In this document: piece by piece, positions 10,518-19,586 of the stretch
How the letters are laid out: each line of letters starts with the position of its first letter
How positions within the stretch are numbered: position 1 is the stretch's first letter
Assembly (NCBI GenBank): GCA_020633555.1
Contig: JACKDL010000018.1
Span: forward strand, 62,001-126,000
Direction: 5' to 3'
Origin: Myxococcales bacterium
GTDB lineage: Bacteria; Myxococcota_A; Bradymonadia; UBA7976; UBA1532
Length of the DNA: 64,000 bases
The notes under the pieces: generated by a model
Database searches by the model: none
Seen by the model: only the letters and a program-made list of their open reading frames with translations
What the model was told of the DNA's origin: nothing
Made by a program: the position numbers and the translations under genes

Positions 10518-11213
10518 ATGCGCAAGCTGGCCCCTCTGTTCGTGGTCCTCGCCGCCAGCGTCGCCTTTGGGCAGCCCGCCGCTGACACTGCGCCGCCCTC
10601 CGGGGGGGCCGAAGTCTCGGTTCAGAAGGTCGACGAGGCGCCGCAGGCAGCCCCCGCTGATGGGGCAGAAGCCTACGAGCGCAAGATTGGGGGACTTGAG
10701 CGGCGCGTAGGCGACCTCAAGGAGAAGGTCTTCCGCTCAAAGACGCGGCTCGCGATCCTCAAGGAGTCGGTCCTCTCGAGCACCATCGCTGGTGCCGAGG
10801 CGCGCTTGGTCCATCGCAACGAGATGGGGTCGAGCTTCAAGCTCGAGAAGGTCTCGTACAGCCTGGACGGCACACCGATTCGCACCATCGTCGATGAGGA
10901 CGGCAGCCTCGATGAGCAGGAGGAGGTCGAGATCCTCACCGGCCCCATCGTGCCGGGCAACCACACCTTGTCTGTGGTCATGGTGTACCGGGGCAACGGG
11001 TACGGGATCTTCACCTATCTCCGGGGCTACGTCTTCAACCTGCGCTCGTCGCACACCTTCCACGCGGAGGAGGGGAAGCTCGTCCGGGTCAAGGCGGTCG
11101 GCTACGAGAAGGGCGGCATGACCACCGATCTCAAGGATCGCCCGGACATCCGCTTTGAGACGGAGTTCGTGGACGCTGCCCAGGGCGCTCAGGCGTCGGC
11201 CGAGAAGCGTTGA
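10518..11213 (+). CDS. Secreted periplasmic protein with N-terminal coiled coil, first gene of the Glt/Nfs-like cluster
   Basis: 231 residues. The ATG at 10518 has CAGGAG upstream and begins a clean signal peptide (MRKLAPLFVVLAASVAFGQ). A charged heptad-like stretch (residues about 50-85) is followed by a beta-rich domain containing HRNEMGSSFKLEKVSYSLDG and GPIVPGNHTLSVVMVYRGNG. Proteins of this type recur beside TPR and AglT-like genes in myxobacteria, where I recall automated labels of 'dihydrolipoamide acetyltransferase'. No lipoyl or acyltransferase feature is present, so that label should not be used. Position suggests a periplasmic part of the envelope machine; the molecular role is unknown. 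Confidence 0.7.
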   Translation: MRKLAPLFVVLAASVAFGQPAADTAPPSGGAEVSVQKVDEAPQAAPADGAEAYERKIGGLERRVGDLKEKVFRSKTRLAILKESVLSSTIAGAEARLVHRNEMGSSFKLEKVSYSLDGTPIRTIVDEDGSLDEQEEVEILTGPIVPGNHTLSVVMVYRGNGYGIFTYLRGYVFNLRSSHTFHAEEGKLVRVKAVGYEKGGMTTDLKDRPDIRFETEFVDAAQGAQASAEKR

Positions 11214-11220
11214 ACGAACG

Positions 11221-13485
11221 ATGGGCGTCCAGCGCACAAGGCTGAAGTCAATCATCTGGGCAGGCGCGGTGCTTTCGGGCATCGCCCCAAGTGTGGCGGC
11301 AGCCGAGCCACCCCAGGCCGTGTTCAAGCGCTTGGCGGAGGGTGTCCAGGCCCTCGAGAAGGACTATCTGGCACCCGCCTTGCTCGAGAAGCGCATGCAG
11401 GTGACGGTCCGTCTGAACGACGGCCGGCTCCTCTACCAGACCCGCGACTACGAGCGCGCCGCCATGGTCCTCCTGGATGTGGTGGAGAACCCCGAAGCGA
11501 AGGGTCAACCCGTCTACCGGGAGGCGCTCTACTACCTCGGCGACGCTCTCTTCCGGATCCGTAACTTCCGGGGCGCAATGGCGCACTTGGAGGAGTTGGT
11601 CCGCGTCGGCTCGGGTGCCGAGCGACAGCGCGCTCTGGGGCGACTGGTCGAGGTCGCTCTGGCGACCCATGATCTGGCTCTCGCTGACCGCTACCTCACC
11701 CAGGCACAATCGCTCCTCTCGGCGGCACCCGAGCCCGGGCTGCTCTACGCGGTTGGCAAGTACCGCTACGAGCTCGGACAGCTGGACGAGGCAACCGCGC
11801 TCTTCGAGCGGGTGCCTGCGGATCACGCGCTGAGCCGGCGTGCCCTCTACTTCGCTGCGGTCGTGAAGGTGCGCCGTGGCGAGCTCGCCCAGGCCGAGAC
11901 CTTGTTCCAAGACCTGGTGAGCGGCGCCGCTCAAGCCACGGATCCGGCGGACCAGCGCGTGGTGGACCTTGCCCGTCTGGCCCTGGGGCGGCTGGCCTAC
12001 GAGCGCGGCGACCTGGCCCAGGCGGTTGGCGCCTACGCTCAGGTGCCCCAGACGTCGAAGGTCTTTGACGCCTCATTGATTGAGACCGTCTGGATCGAGA
12101 TCAAGCGCCAGGACTTCGACCGGGCGCTCCGCAAACTCGAAGTGCAGCTGATTGTGAAGCCCGACGTGGTGGACGGTGCGGATGCACGCCTGCTGCAGGG
12201 CAAGTTGCTCATGATGCTCGGGCGCTACGGCGAGGCCAGCCGAGCGTTTGAGCAGGTCCTCGTGGAGTTCGGCCCGCTGAAGAGTGAGATGCGGCTGACG
12301 CTCTCGAAGCAGGGGAGCAGGCTCGAGGCGTTCCTCAACGAAAAGATCGGTAGCGACCTGACCTCCTTTGATCCGAGCCGGTTCCTGCCGCCCAAGGCAG
12401 CGCGTTTCAGTGGGACGGATGACGAGACCAATCGAGCGGTCAACCTGGTGACCGATCTGGCCCTCCAGCGTCGCGATCTGGACGAGGCGGAGCGGATGGC
12501 GGACCAGCTCAAGACCGCGTTGGAGGCGGGCAGCCGGGTGAAGATCTTCCCCAAGCTGCAGGAAGGCTGGCTCCGGGCGCTCGAGATTCAGCATCAGGTG
12601 GCCCTGGAGCGGGGACGGCTGAACGACGACGCAGCCGGCAAGCTGAGCGCCAAGAACGACGCCTACAAAGCCCTCCGTCAGGACCGCATGAAGTGGCAGC
12701 GGCGCTACACCGCCATGCCCCGGACGGCGGTCGAGATGAGAGCCCGCACCGCTCGCGTCGACGACGAGATGGCCCGCCTGGATCAGGAAGCATTCCGGCT
12801 GAGCGTGGAGCTCCAGGGAATCGACGCGCAGCTCACCGCCATCGATCGCTACGTGAAGGACACCGTCGGCGAAGAGATCGCTGCGCTCGGCATGCCGGCG
12901 CTCCGACAGGTCGAGCAAGAGCGGGGTCTCGCGAAGGCGCTGAAGGTCGAGTTGGAGGCCTTGGTCCGTGCGGTCGAGGCCGAGCGAATTCGCTTGGGCG
13001 TCAACGATGACTCTTCGAACGAGGATGGCCGCACTCGTGCCGCGTTCCTGGACGCGGTTCGGAGTGAGGCGCGTTGGCTGACGGCCAACGGCGCGCCCTT
13101 CCAGGGGGATATTCTCGCTGGACTTGACGACCTGGACGTGCGCCTCAATGCCTTCTTTGCGAAGGCGGGCCAGCTTGTGGATGACCGGGTCACCCGGATC
13201 AAGGCACAGGTGGACCGCGAGCGCATGAACGTTGAGACCTACCGCCGGGAGCTGCAGGCGGTGTCCAGCCGGTCCGAGAACCTGGGCGGAACCGTCGCCG
13301 CGCGTGCCTTCCGCCAGGTCTATGAGCGAATCCACCAGGTCGTGCTCGAGGCGGACGTCGGCTTGATCGACGTGGCCTGGAAGCAGAAGCAGGATCAGTC
13401 GGGCGAGATCAGCAGGATGCTGGAGCGCCAGCAGATCGACCTGGAGAATGTCGACCGCTCCTTCAGGGAGGTGAGCCTTGAGTGA
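11221..13485 (+). CDS. Large secreted TPR / coiled-coil protein of the Glt/Nfs-like cluster
   Basis: 754 residues from the ATG at 11221, 7 nt after the previous stop. A signal peptide (GAVLSGIAPSVAAAEP) is followed by tandem TPR hairpins across about residues 30-400 (for example ALYYLGDALFRIRNFRGAMAHLEELV and YAVGKYRYELGQLDEATALF). The C-terminal 330 residues are mostly long charged helices predicted to form coiled coil. It belongs in the periplasm or at the outer membrane. Overlap with the next gene (8 nt) indicates coupled translation. Similar TPR proteins scaffold the Agl-Glt machine in Myxococcus, but I cannot assign a specific Glt letter. Confidence 0.72.
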   Translation: MGVQRTRLKSIIWAGAVLSGIAPSVAAAEPPQAVFKRLAEGVQALEKDYLAPALLEKRMQVTVRLNDGRLLYQTRDYERAAMVLLDVVENPEAKGQPVYREALYYLGDALFRIRNFRGAMAHLEELVRVGSGAERQRALGRLVEVALATHDLALADRYLTQAQSLLSAAPEPGLLYAVGKYRYELGQLDEATALFERVPADHALSRRALYFAAVVKVRRGELAQAETLFQDLVSGAAQATDPADQRVVDLARLALGRLAYERGDLAQAVGAYAQVPQTSKVFDASLIETVWIEIKRQDFDRALRKLEVQLIVKPDVVDGADARLLQGKLLMMLGRYGEASRAFEQVLVEFGPLKSEMRLTLSKQGSRLEAFLNEKIGSDLTSFDPSRFLPPKAARFSGTDDETNRAVNLVTDLALQRRDLDEAERMADQLKTALEAGSRVKIFPKLQEGWLRALEIQHQVALERGRLNDDAAGKLSAKNDAYKALRQDRMKWQRRYTAMPRTAVEMRARTARVDDEMARLDQEAFRLSVELQGIDAQLTAIDRYVKDTVGEEIAALGMPALRQVEQERGLAKALKVELEALVRAVEAERIRLGVNDDSSNEDGRTRAAFLDAVRSEARWLTANGAPFQGDILAGLDDLDVRLNAFFAKAGQLVDDRVTRIKAQVDRERMNVETYRRELQAVSSRSENLGGTVAARAFRQVYERIHQVVLEADVGLIDVAWKQKQDQSGEISRMLERQQIDLENVDRSFREVSLE
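13465..13480 (+). promoter_or_regulatory. Strong ribosome-binding site that fixes a TTG start
   Basis: AGGGAGGTGA (13465-13474) lies just ahead of TTG (13478-13480). No ATG or GTG in the same frame lies near the start of the signal peptide, so TTG is the supported start of the 1178-residue TPR protein. Confidence 0.75.
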
Positions 13486-16400
13486 GGGCGTCCGTCTTCG
13501 CGGCGTCTGTCTCGGCGCCGCCCTGTTGTTGTCGGGCGGGTTGGTGCACGCGCAGCCCGCTGGGCCAGCCACCCCAAAGGCGCCGGCCTCGGACGGCGGC
13601 GCCGTGGCCGCGCCAGCCGGCGCTGTGACGACTGCTGAATCTGCGGGCGAGCCGGGGATCACCGAGGGGCCTTCGAGGCCTGAGGCTTCGGAGCAGGCAG
13701 AGGCCGCGCCGGCGGTCTCAGTCGAAGACGCCCGCCTGACGGAGTTGGACACGGAGCTTCAGCGGTTCGTTGAGGCGGTGTCGGAGTATGAGGGGGACGC
13801 CGCGCGCTTGCTGCGTCACCGCTACGAGCGCCAACGGCGCGGGGTCTCCCGTCGTTACGAGGGGTCTCTCAAGGAGCTGAACGCCGAGGAGCGTCGCCGG
13901 CGGTTGTCCGCCATTGAGCGCTTCGAGCGGTTCATCAGCCGGTACCCCGATGATCCCCGCTACACGCCAGACGCCCTCTTCCGCCTGGCCGAGCTCCACT
14001 TCGAGAAGTCCAACGAGGCCTACCTGGCAGCGTTGGAGAAGGCCGAGGCCGAGACGATCCTGTACGACCAGGGCAAGACCAACGTGCTCCCCGAGCAGCC
14101 GTCCCACGACTACTCGCGCACAATCGAGCTCTTCGATCGCCTGATCGGCGCCTGGCCGAACTACAGGAACGTCGATGGCGCCATCTACCTGAAGGGATAT
14201 TGCCTCCTGGAGATGGGCAACGAGAAGCCTGCCCTGGAGCAGTTCCTGGCCCTGGTGGAGCGCTTCCCACAGAGTCAGTTCGCGGCTGAGACGTGGACCC
14301 GGATTGGCGAGTTCTACTTCGACAACAACGAGCTCGAGAAGGCCATCGGCGCCTACTCGAAGGTCCTCGGCTTCGAGGGAAGCCCCTACTACGACAAGGC
14401 GCTGTACAAGCTCGCGTGGACCTTCTACCGCAATGACCAGTTCGTCGACGCCATCGGGCGCTTTCGCGAGCTGATCGAGTACTCGGACGCCCAGGCGAAG
14501 AAGACCGGGAGGGCGGGTTCGGATCTGCGCTCCGAGGCGATCCAGTACCTCGCCATTTCATTGCAGGAAGAGGACTGGGACGGCGACACGGCGCCGGATC
14601 CCGACGCCGGCTTTGCTCGGGTTCTCCGCTATGTGTCGGGTGAGAAGCCGTACGACGTCGAGGTCTTGCGGGCGGTCGCAGGCATCTTCTTCGACAACGC
14701 CAAGTACAGCGAGGCGGTGGCCACAATCCGCCACCTGCTGGCGAAGTTCCCGAACCACCCCGAGAACCCCGAACTCCATTTCCGGATGATCCAGGCCTAC
14801 GAACGCGATCAGCGTCGGGCGGAGGCCTTCGCCGAGCGCAGCGCGCTCTCAACGGCGTATGGGGAGGGGAGCGCCTGGCACGAAGCCAACAAGGACGACC
14901 CCAAGGTGCTGGCGGCGGCTGACGAGCTGGCCGAGGAGATGCTGATCCAGGCGGCGCAGTACCACCACGGTCGGGCTCAGGATCTGAAGAAGCGTCTGGC
15001 GGAGGATCCCTCGCTGGAACAAGAAGCGGTGGGGGAGTACGGCAAGGCGGCCGGCGCCTACGAGAAGTACCTGGCGCGCTACCCCGACAGCGAGCGGGCC
15101 TACGACCTGAACTTCTTCTATGCCGAGTGCCTGTACTACTCGTTCAACTTCCCCGTGGCTGCGACGCAGTACGCCTCGGTTCGAGACTCCGACAAGGGCG
15201 CGAAGTACCGTGAACTCTCGGCCTTCTCGGCCATCCTCGCGCGCCAGAACCTGATCCGTCAGCTCATTCAGGACGGACGCCTGGAGCCCAAGCCCTCGCT
15301 CCTCGATCAGGCTGCCGAGCCCGCCGAGAGTCAGGCCGCAAATGAGGACGACACCGAGAAGCGCGTCATCGAGCCGCTGAAGATCCCTGTCGAGGTCGAG
15401 CAGCTCCTGACCGATCGCAAGGTCTACGTAGACAAAGGCCTTAACAGCAGCGAGGACAAGGACCGGCAGGCGCGCATCATCTACAAGATCGGCGAGGTCT
15501 ACTTCGACTACCGGGACTTCGAACAGTCACGGGAGTGGCTGCGCAAGCTCATCAGCCGCTACCCGAAGACCGACGTCGCTGCCTTTGCAGCCCGGATCAT
15601 GGTCGAGACGTACCGCCAGGCCAACGACTGGCAGGGTATGGCGGACGTGGCCAAGGAACTCGAGAAGTTCGATCTCGGCAAGGAACTCGGGGATGAGATC
15701 CTCACCCTCAAGACGGGCGCCATCTTCAAGAGTGCCGAGAAGCTCTTCGCCGACGAGAAGTTCGACGAGGCCGCGGCCGAATACGTGCGGCTGCTCAAGG
15801 AGAACCCGGGCACGAAGTTCGCCGATGCCGCGCTGAACAACGCCGCCGTGGCCTACGAGAAGACCCGGCGTTTCGAGTCGGCGACGCGCATGTACCAGCG
15901 CCTCGTAGACGAGCACCCGAAGAGCCCCTACGCGGAGAACGCGCTGTTCCGAGTCGCCGTGAACGCCGAGCGCTTCTACGACTTCGACCGTGCGATCGAG
16001 AACCACCTGAAGCTGGTCGGGTCCTTTGAGGGGTCGAGCCACCGAGCGGACTCCCTCTACCAGGCGGCGTTGCTCCAGGAGCGCCTGCAGCGCTACGGGG
16101 ATGCCGCGAGAAACTATGAGCGCTATGCGTCGCTCTTCCCCGAGCGCAGCGACACGGCCGAGACGTTCTACCGAGCGGGTGGCGTCTACGAGAAGCTCGG
16201 CGACACCCGGAATCAGTTGCGGATCTACAGCCAGTTCATCGGCAAGTACGGCAGCGATCCGGAGCAGAGCGGGCGGGTCATCGAGGCGCTGGCCAAGACG
16301 GCAGAGGTGGAGCGGCTCGCCCGCGACCTCCGCAAGGCCAAGCGGACCTGGCAGACGATCATTGATGAGTACAACCGCCGTGGCCTCGGCCCCGACGCCT

Positions 16401-17014
16401 TCGAGCGCAAGTACGCTGCCGAGGCGGCCTTCCGGTTGGTTGAGTTGGACTTCGACGACTACCGGGCCATCAAGCTGAAGGGCTCGCTGCGCAACCAGGG
16501 ACAGGCCATCAAGGCTTTGCAGCGACAGCTGCCCTTGCTGAAGAACCGCTACGCCGATGTAACGAAGTACAAGAGCTTCGATTGGACGTTGGCGGCCTTC
16601 TACCGGGTCGGGCAACTGTACCAGTTGTTCGCTGGAGCGCTGTACGAAGCGCCCATCCCTGGCGGCTTCAACGCGGAAGAAGAAGACCTCTACCGGACTC
16701 AGCTCGAGGACATCGCCATCCCCCTCGAGGACGAGGCGGTGAAGAACTACGAGTTGGCCTTCGAGAAGGCGCGTGAGTTCAAGGTCGTCAACGAGTGGAC
16801 CAAGAAGATCTTGCAGGCGCTGAACAAGTACAAGCCTGCAGACTACCCCTTGTTCAAGGAGGAGCGGCGGATGAAGTCGCTCCAGCAGTTCACCCCGCCG
16901 CAGCTCCTGTCAGCGCCCCAACCGGAGTTGGAAGGCGAGGCCGAGCCGGCGGTCAAGGCCGCGAGCCCCCAGGCCGACGCTCCGGACTCCGACGACGGGG
17001 AGGCCCAGCCGTGA
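13478..17014 (+). CDS. Very large secreted TPR protein, GltD/AgmU-like
   Basis: 1178 residues from a TTG start. The signal peptide (GVCLGAALLLSGGLVHAQ) leads into an Ala/Pro-rich linker, then more than ten TPR-type helical pairs spread over residues 130-1100, typified by DALFRLAELHFEKSNEAYL, YDKALYKLAWTFYRNDQFVDA and ADAALNNAAVAYEKTRRF. The C-terminus is acidic and Pro/Ala-rich. Size, secretion and TPR content match the GltD/AgmU protein of the Myxococcus gliding apparatus, which is about 1,200 residues and periplasmic; assignment by architecture and context only. It overlaps the preceding gene by 8 nt and the following lipoprotein gene by 4 nt. Confidence 0.75.
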   Translation: MSEGVRLRGVCLGAALLLSGGLVHAQPAGPATPKAPASDGGAVAAPAGAVTTAESAGEPGITEGPSRPEASEQAEAAPAVSVEDARLTELDTELQRFVEAVSEYEGDAARLLRHRYERQRRGVSRRYEGSLKELNAEERRRRLSAIERFERFISRYPDDPRYTPDALFRLAELHFEKSNEAYLAALEKAEAETILYDQGKTNVLPEQPSHDYSRTIELFDRLIGAWPNYRNVDGAIYLKGYCLLEMGNEKPALEQFLALVERFPQSQFAAETWTRIGEFYFDNNELEKAIGAYSKVLGFEGSPYYDKALYKLAWTFYRNDQFVDAIGRFRELIEYSDAQAKKTGRAGSDLRSEAIQYLAISLQEEDWDGDTAPDPDAGFARVLRYVSGEKPYDVEVLRAVAGIFFDNAKYSEAVATIRHLLAKFPNHPENPELHFRMIQAYERDQRRAEAFAERSALSTAYGEGSAWHEANKDDPKVLAAADELAEEMLIQAAQYHHGRAQDLKKRLAEDPSLEQEAVGEYGKAAGAYEKYLARYPDSERAYDLNFFYAECLYYSFNFPVAATQYASVRDSDKGAKYRELSAFSAILARQNLIRQLIQDGRLEPKPSLLDQAAEPAESQAANEDDTEKRVIEPLKIPVEVEQLLTDRKVYVDKGLNSSEDKDRQARIIYKIGEVYFDYRDFEQSREWLRKLISRYPKTDVAAFAARIMVETYRQANDWQGMADVAKELEKFDLGKELGDEILTLKTGAIFKSAEKLFADEKFDEAAAEYVRLLKENPGTKFADAALNNAAVAYEKTRRFESATRMYQRLVDEHPKSPYAENALFRVAVNAERFYDFDRAIENHLKLVGSFEGSSHRADSLYQAALLQERLQRYGDAARNYERYASLFPERSDTAETFYRAGGVYEKLGDTRNQLRIYSQFIGKYGSDPEQSGRVIEALAKTAEVERLARDLRKAKRTWQTIIDEYNRRGLGPDAFERKYAAEAAFRLVELDFDDYRAIKLKGSLRNQGQAIKALQRQLPLLKNRYADVTKYKSFDWTLAAFYRVGQLYQLFAGALYEAPIPGGFNAEEEDLYRTQLEDIAIPLEDEAVKNYELAFEKAREFKVVNEWTKKILQALNKYKPADYPLFKEERRMKSLQQFTPPQLLSAPQPELEGEAEPAVKAASPQADAPDSDDGEAQP

Positions 17015-18366
17015 AGCGTTTCGCGACCATCGCCCTTGTCGGCGTGGCGGCTTGTGGCGGTGAGCCCAAGGCGCCGACCATCAGAGCGACCGAGACACCG
17101 ACGACGCCCGTGTCCGCACCGGCCAGTGAGGCGCCGGCCGCCCCCGCGAGCGCCGCTGAGGCGCCGGCGCCAAAGCAGCCGCCCAACGGCGGCGCGGACA
17201 CCGGGAAGGTGACGGATCAGGGGCGTGCGTTGCTGGAGCAAGCGCGAGCGGCTGCGGGCAACGGGGACGTCGGGGGGGCGTTGTCGGCGTTGAAGGCGGC
17301 GGCCGAGGACTCGCCGGGCCTCGTCGAAGTGCACTACAACCTGGGCATCGTCTCCGAATGGATGGGTCGGGTCTCGACTGCTCAGAAGCACTACGCCACG
17401 GCCTTGCGGATCGACCCCGAGCATACGGCGACGGTCGTCGCGCTGGCGCGGCTGCGAGCGCGGGCGGGGGACATCGCGGGCGCAGTGGCCGAGGCTCGCT
17501 CGCATCTGGAGCGCAAGCCCGACAGCCTGCGCCTGCGCAATGCCTACGATCGCGTTCGGCTGCTCCAGCGGGGGCAGGCGAGCGATGTCGCGAAGACTGC
17601 GACGGCGGTCTTGCGTAAGGATGAGAAGAACGCCGACGCCATGGTCAATCTGGCGATGGCGAACATCGACATGGGCCGGCAAGAGCTGGCCTTGGCGATC
17701 CTCGAGAACGTCAAGCCCTTGCAACCGCAGAACCCCGAAGTCCTGGTCCTGCAGGCCATCGCGCATGATCGGCTCGGGGAGGACCGTCGTGCACGAGCTG
17801 CGCTGGAGCAGGCCATCAGCCTGCCTGGGGGCGGGAGCGCCGAAGCCCACAACAACCTTGGCCTGCTCTACCACGAGGCTGGGGACTTCACGGGGGCCGA
17901 GGAGCAGTTCCGCAAGGCGCTTCTGAGGTGGCCCGACATGCTGTCGGCCCACGTCAACCTGGCCAACGCCCTGAAGGGGCAGCAGCGTTTCGGAGAAGCC
18001 CAGCAGACGTTGAAGCGGGCCCTGGCCATCGCGCCAAACTCGCCCGAGGTCGCGTACAACACCGGCATCCTGTACTTGGACGGCCAATTGCCGGAGTTGG
18101 AAGCGATCAACCGCTTGGAGCAGGCCATTGGCTTCTTCGAGAAGTACAAGCAGCTCGCGGGCGACGGTCGCAAGGCCGACGACCCCGTGGACAGCTACAT
18201 CGATGAGGCCAAGAAGCGGATTGAGGTCGAGCAGAAGCGCGCGGAGCAAATGCGCCGTGCGGCAAAGACGCCGGCGCCCCCGGGAGGGGGCGGTGCCGCA
18301 GCCGCGGGTGCTGCGGAGCCCTCTGAGGCCGGTGACGATGCGGCTGACGACGAGGGGGAGCAATGA
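17011..18366 (+). CDS. TPR lipoprotein, GltE/AglT-like
   Basis: 451 residues from the GTG at 17011, which overlaps the previous stop (GTGA). The N-terminus MKRFATIALVGVAACGG is a lipoprotein signal with Cys15 as the lipidation site. After an Ala/Pro/Thr linker come about eight TPR units (for example VEVHYNLGIVSEWMGRVSTA, AEAHNNLGLLYHEAGDFTGA, PEVAYNTGILYLDG), then a basic helix and an acidic tail. An outer-membrane TPR lipoprotein next to a giant TPR protein is the gltD-gltE arrangement of Myxococcus. There GltE is needed for adventurous gliding and envelope-complex assembly. Orthology is probable but not proven here. Confidence 0.76.
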   Translation: MKRFATIALVGVAACGGEPKAPTIRATETPTTPVSAPASEAPAAPASAAEAPAPKQPPNGGADTGKVTDQGRALLEQARAAAGNGDVGGALSALKAAAEDSPGLVEVHYNLGIVSEWMGRVSTAQKHYATALRIDPEHTATVVALARLRARAGDIAGAVAEARSHLERKPDSLRLRNAYDRVRLLQRGQASDVAKTATAVLRKDEKNADAMVNLAMANIDMGRQELALAILENVKPLQPQNPEVLVLQAIAHDRLGEDRRARAALEQAISLPGGGSAEAHNNLGLLYHEAGDFTGAEEQFRKALLRWPDMLSAHVNLANALKGQQRFGEAQQTLKRALAIAPNSPEVAYNTGILYLDGQLPELEAINRLEQAIGFFEKYKQLAGDGRKADDPVDSYIDEAKKRIEVEQKRAEQMRRAAKTPAPPGGGGAAAAGAAEPSEAGDDAADDEGEQ

Positions 18367-18611
18367 GGCGTACGACGGCGACCGGGCTGCTGCTACTGGG
18401 CCTGATGGGAGCGTCGGTGACCGCGGCCTGGGCGCAGAACAAGCGCGGCAAGGTGATCACCTTCGAAGAGGGGATCGTCATCGATGGGAAGGTTCAGAAG
18501 CCCGAGGCCTTCTACATCCTGCAGCGGAGTGAGCTGAACTTCAAAGGCTTGGAGCCGAAGAAGAGCTTCATTCCGTTGATCCTGAAGACCGTTGAAGAGG
18601 AGCCCTTCTAG
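18363..18611 (+). CDS. Small periplasmic protein, end of the TPR operon
   Basis: 82 residues, overlapping the lipoprotein stop by 4 nt (ATGA). A signal peptide (LLLLGLMGASVTAAWAQ) is followed by about 58 mature residues rich in beta-type sequence: GKVITFEEGIVIDGKVQKPEAF and the end PLILKTVEEEPF. I recognise no named domain. Its translational coupling to the TPR genes and position just before the TolQ/ExbB-type gene argue that it is a working subunit rather than a chance frame. Confidence 0.65.
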   Translation: MRRTTATGLLLLGLMGASVTAAWAQNKRGKVITFEEGIVIDGKVQKPEAFYILQRSELNFKGLEPKKSFIPLILKTVEEEPF

Positions 18612-18638
18612 GGCGGCCGGGCGGGTGCAAAATCCTGC

Positions 18639-18658
18639 CCACTCCGAGAAAAGAGTGG
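18639..18658. other. Short hairpin after the TPR operon
   Basis: CCACTC (18639-18644) and GAGTGG (18653-18658) form a 6-bp stem with an 8-nt A-rich loop. No T-run follows, so it is a weak terminator or attenuator candidate at most. Confidence 0.4.
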
Positions 18659-18676
18659 ACCCCCGTTTCTGGACGG

Positions 18677-18685
18677 TGGTATAGC
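18677..18685 (+). promoter_or_regulatory. Extended -10 candidate ahead of the TolQ-type gene
   Basis: TG-G-TATAGC at 18677-18685 lies in the 226-nt gap before the motor-protein gene and resembles an extended -10. No good -35 is visible. The AT-richer gap and its length support a separate promoter for the motor genes. Confidence 0.3.
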
Positions 18686-18837
18686 ATTCGGGCTGTGCAA
18701 TCAGGTGGGTCATAGAGACCATTAGTGCTTGATTCTCAGTGGGTTCTGGCCAGGGGGCCAGGCTTTCCCGAGACGGCTGAGGCAAGAAGTTAGGGGCGCA
18801 GGTCGCGCCAACCTTCACCCCAGGGAGGATTCGTCGA

Positions 18838-19491
18838 ATGGGTGCGGTTGCGAAGTTCTACTCCGAGGGCGGGGCCTGGATGCACCCGATCCTTGCCATG
18901 TCCATCATCGGGCTCGGGGTGATCATCGAGCGCTTCATCTTCTTGTACTTCAAGTACAACATCAATGCAGCGGCCTTCATGGCGCAGATCCAGAAGTTGG
19001 TCATGGCCAACAACATCGATCGCGCCATCAAGCTCTGCAACGCGGCTCCGTCCGCGGCGCTCCCGAAGGTGGTCAAGGCGGGTCTGACCCGGGCAAACAA
19101 GGGCCCGGAGGAGATCCAGAACGCGGTCGAAGAGGCGACTCTCGAGATCGTGCCTGTGGTGACGAAGCGCACCACCGTGCTGGCCCAGATCGCGAACATC
19201 GCGACGCTGCTGGGTCTGCTCGGGACCATCCTCGGTCTGATCACTGCGTTCGAGGCTCTGGGTAACGAGAACGTTCCGCCGGACGAGCGTACCAAGCTGC
19301 TCGCCCGCGGTATCTCGATGGCCATGAACACCACCGCCTTCGGGCTGATTGTGGCCATCCCGTGCCTGGGGGCCCAGGTGTTCCTGGCCTCGGTGACCAA
19401 GAAGATCATCGACGAGATCGATCACTACTCGGTCAAGCTCGAGAACCTGCTCATCTCCCGCCTGCACGGCGGCTCTGGCGAGAACCGCTGA
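18838..19491 (+). CDS. MotA/TolQ/ExbB-family proton channel, AglR-like
   Basis: 217 residues, inner membrane. A strong AGGGAGG site precedes the ATG at 18838. The first helix is at about residues 14-38 (MHPILAMSIIGLGVIIERFIFLYF). After a cytoplasmic loop come two further helices, IANIATLLGLLGTILGLITAFEAL and the one around MNTTAFGLIVAIPCLGAQVF, which is the standard ExbB/TolQ three-helix plan with the conserved T-x-x-G-L-x-G-T core. It forms the pentameric stator with ExbD-type partners encoded next. Two ExbD genes and Glt-like TPR genes nearby point to AglR rather than TonB or Tol service; no tolA, tolB, pal or TonB-receptor gene is in the window. Confidence 0.9.
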   Translation: MGAVAKFYSEGGAWMHPILAMSIIGLGVIIERFIFLYFKYNINAAAFMAQIQKLVMANNIDRAIKLCNAAPSAALPKVVKAGLTRANKGPEEIQNAVEEATLEIVPVVTKRTTVLAQIANIATLLGLLGTILGLITAFEALGNENVPPDERTKLLARGISMAMNTTAFGLIVAIPCLGAQVFLASVTKKIIDEIDHYSVKLENLLISRLHGGSGENR

Positions 19492-19586
19492 AGGTTCTGG
19501 TTGTCCAACGGGTGGAGGCGGTCCAATCGGGCCGTCTCTCCAATTGAAGCAACCGATTCTCACGCCGACGAGGGGAGCAAGAGGTC

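Noticed and set aside
10518..11213. Dihydrolipoamide acetyltransferase
   Set aside because: A label I recall for this kind of protein, but there is no lipoyl domain, no acyltransferase HxxxDG motif, and a signal peptide is present.
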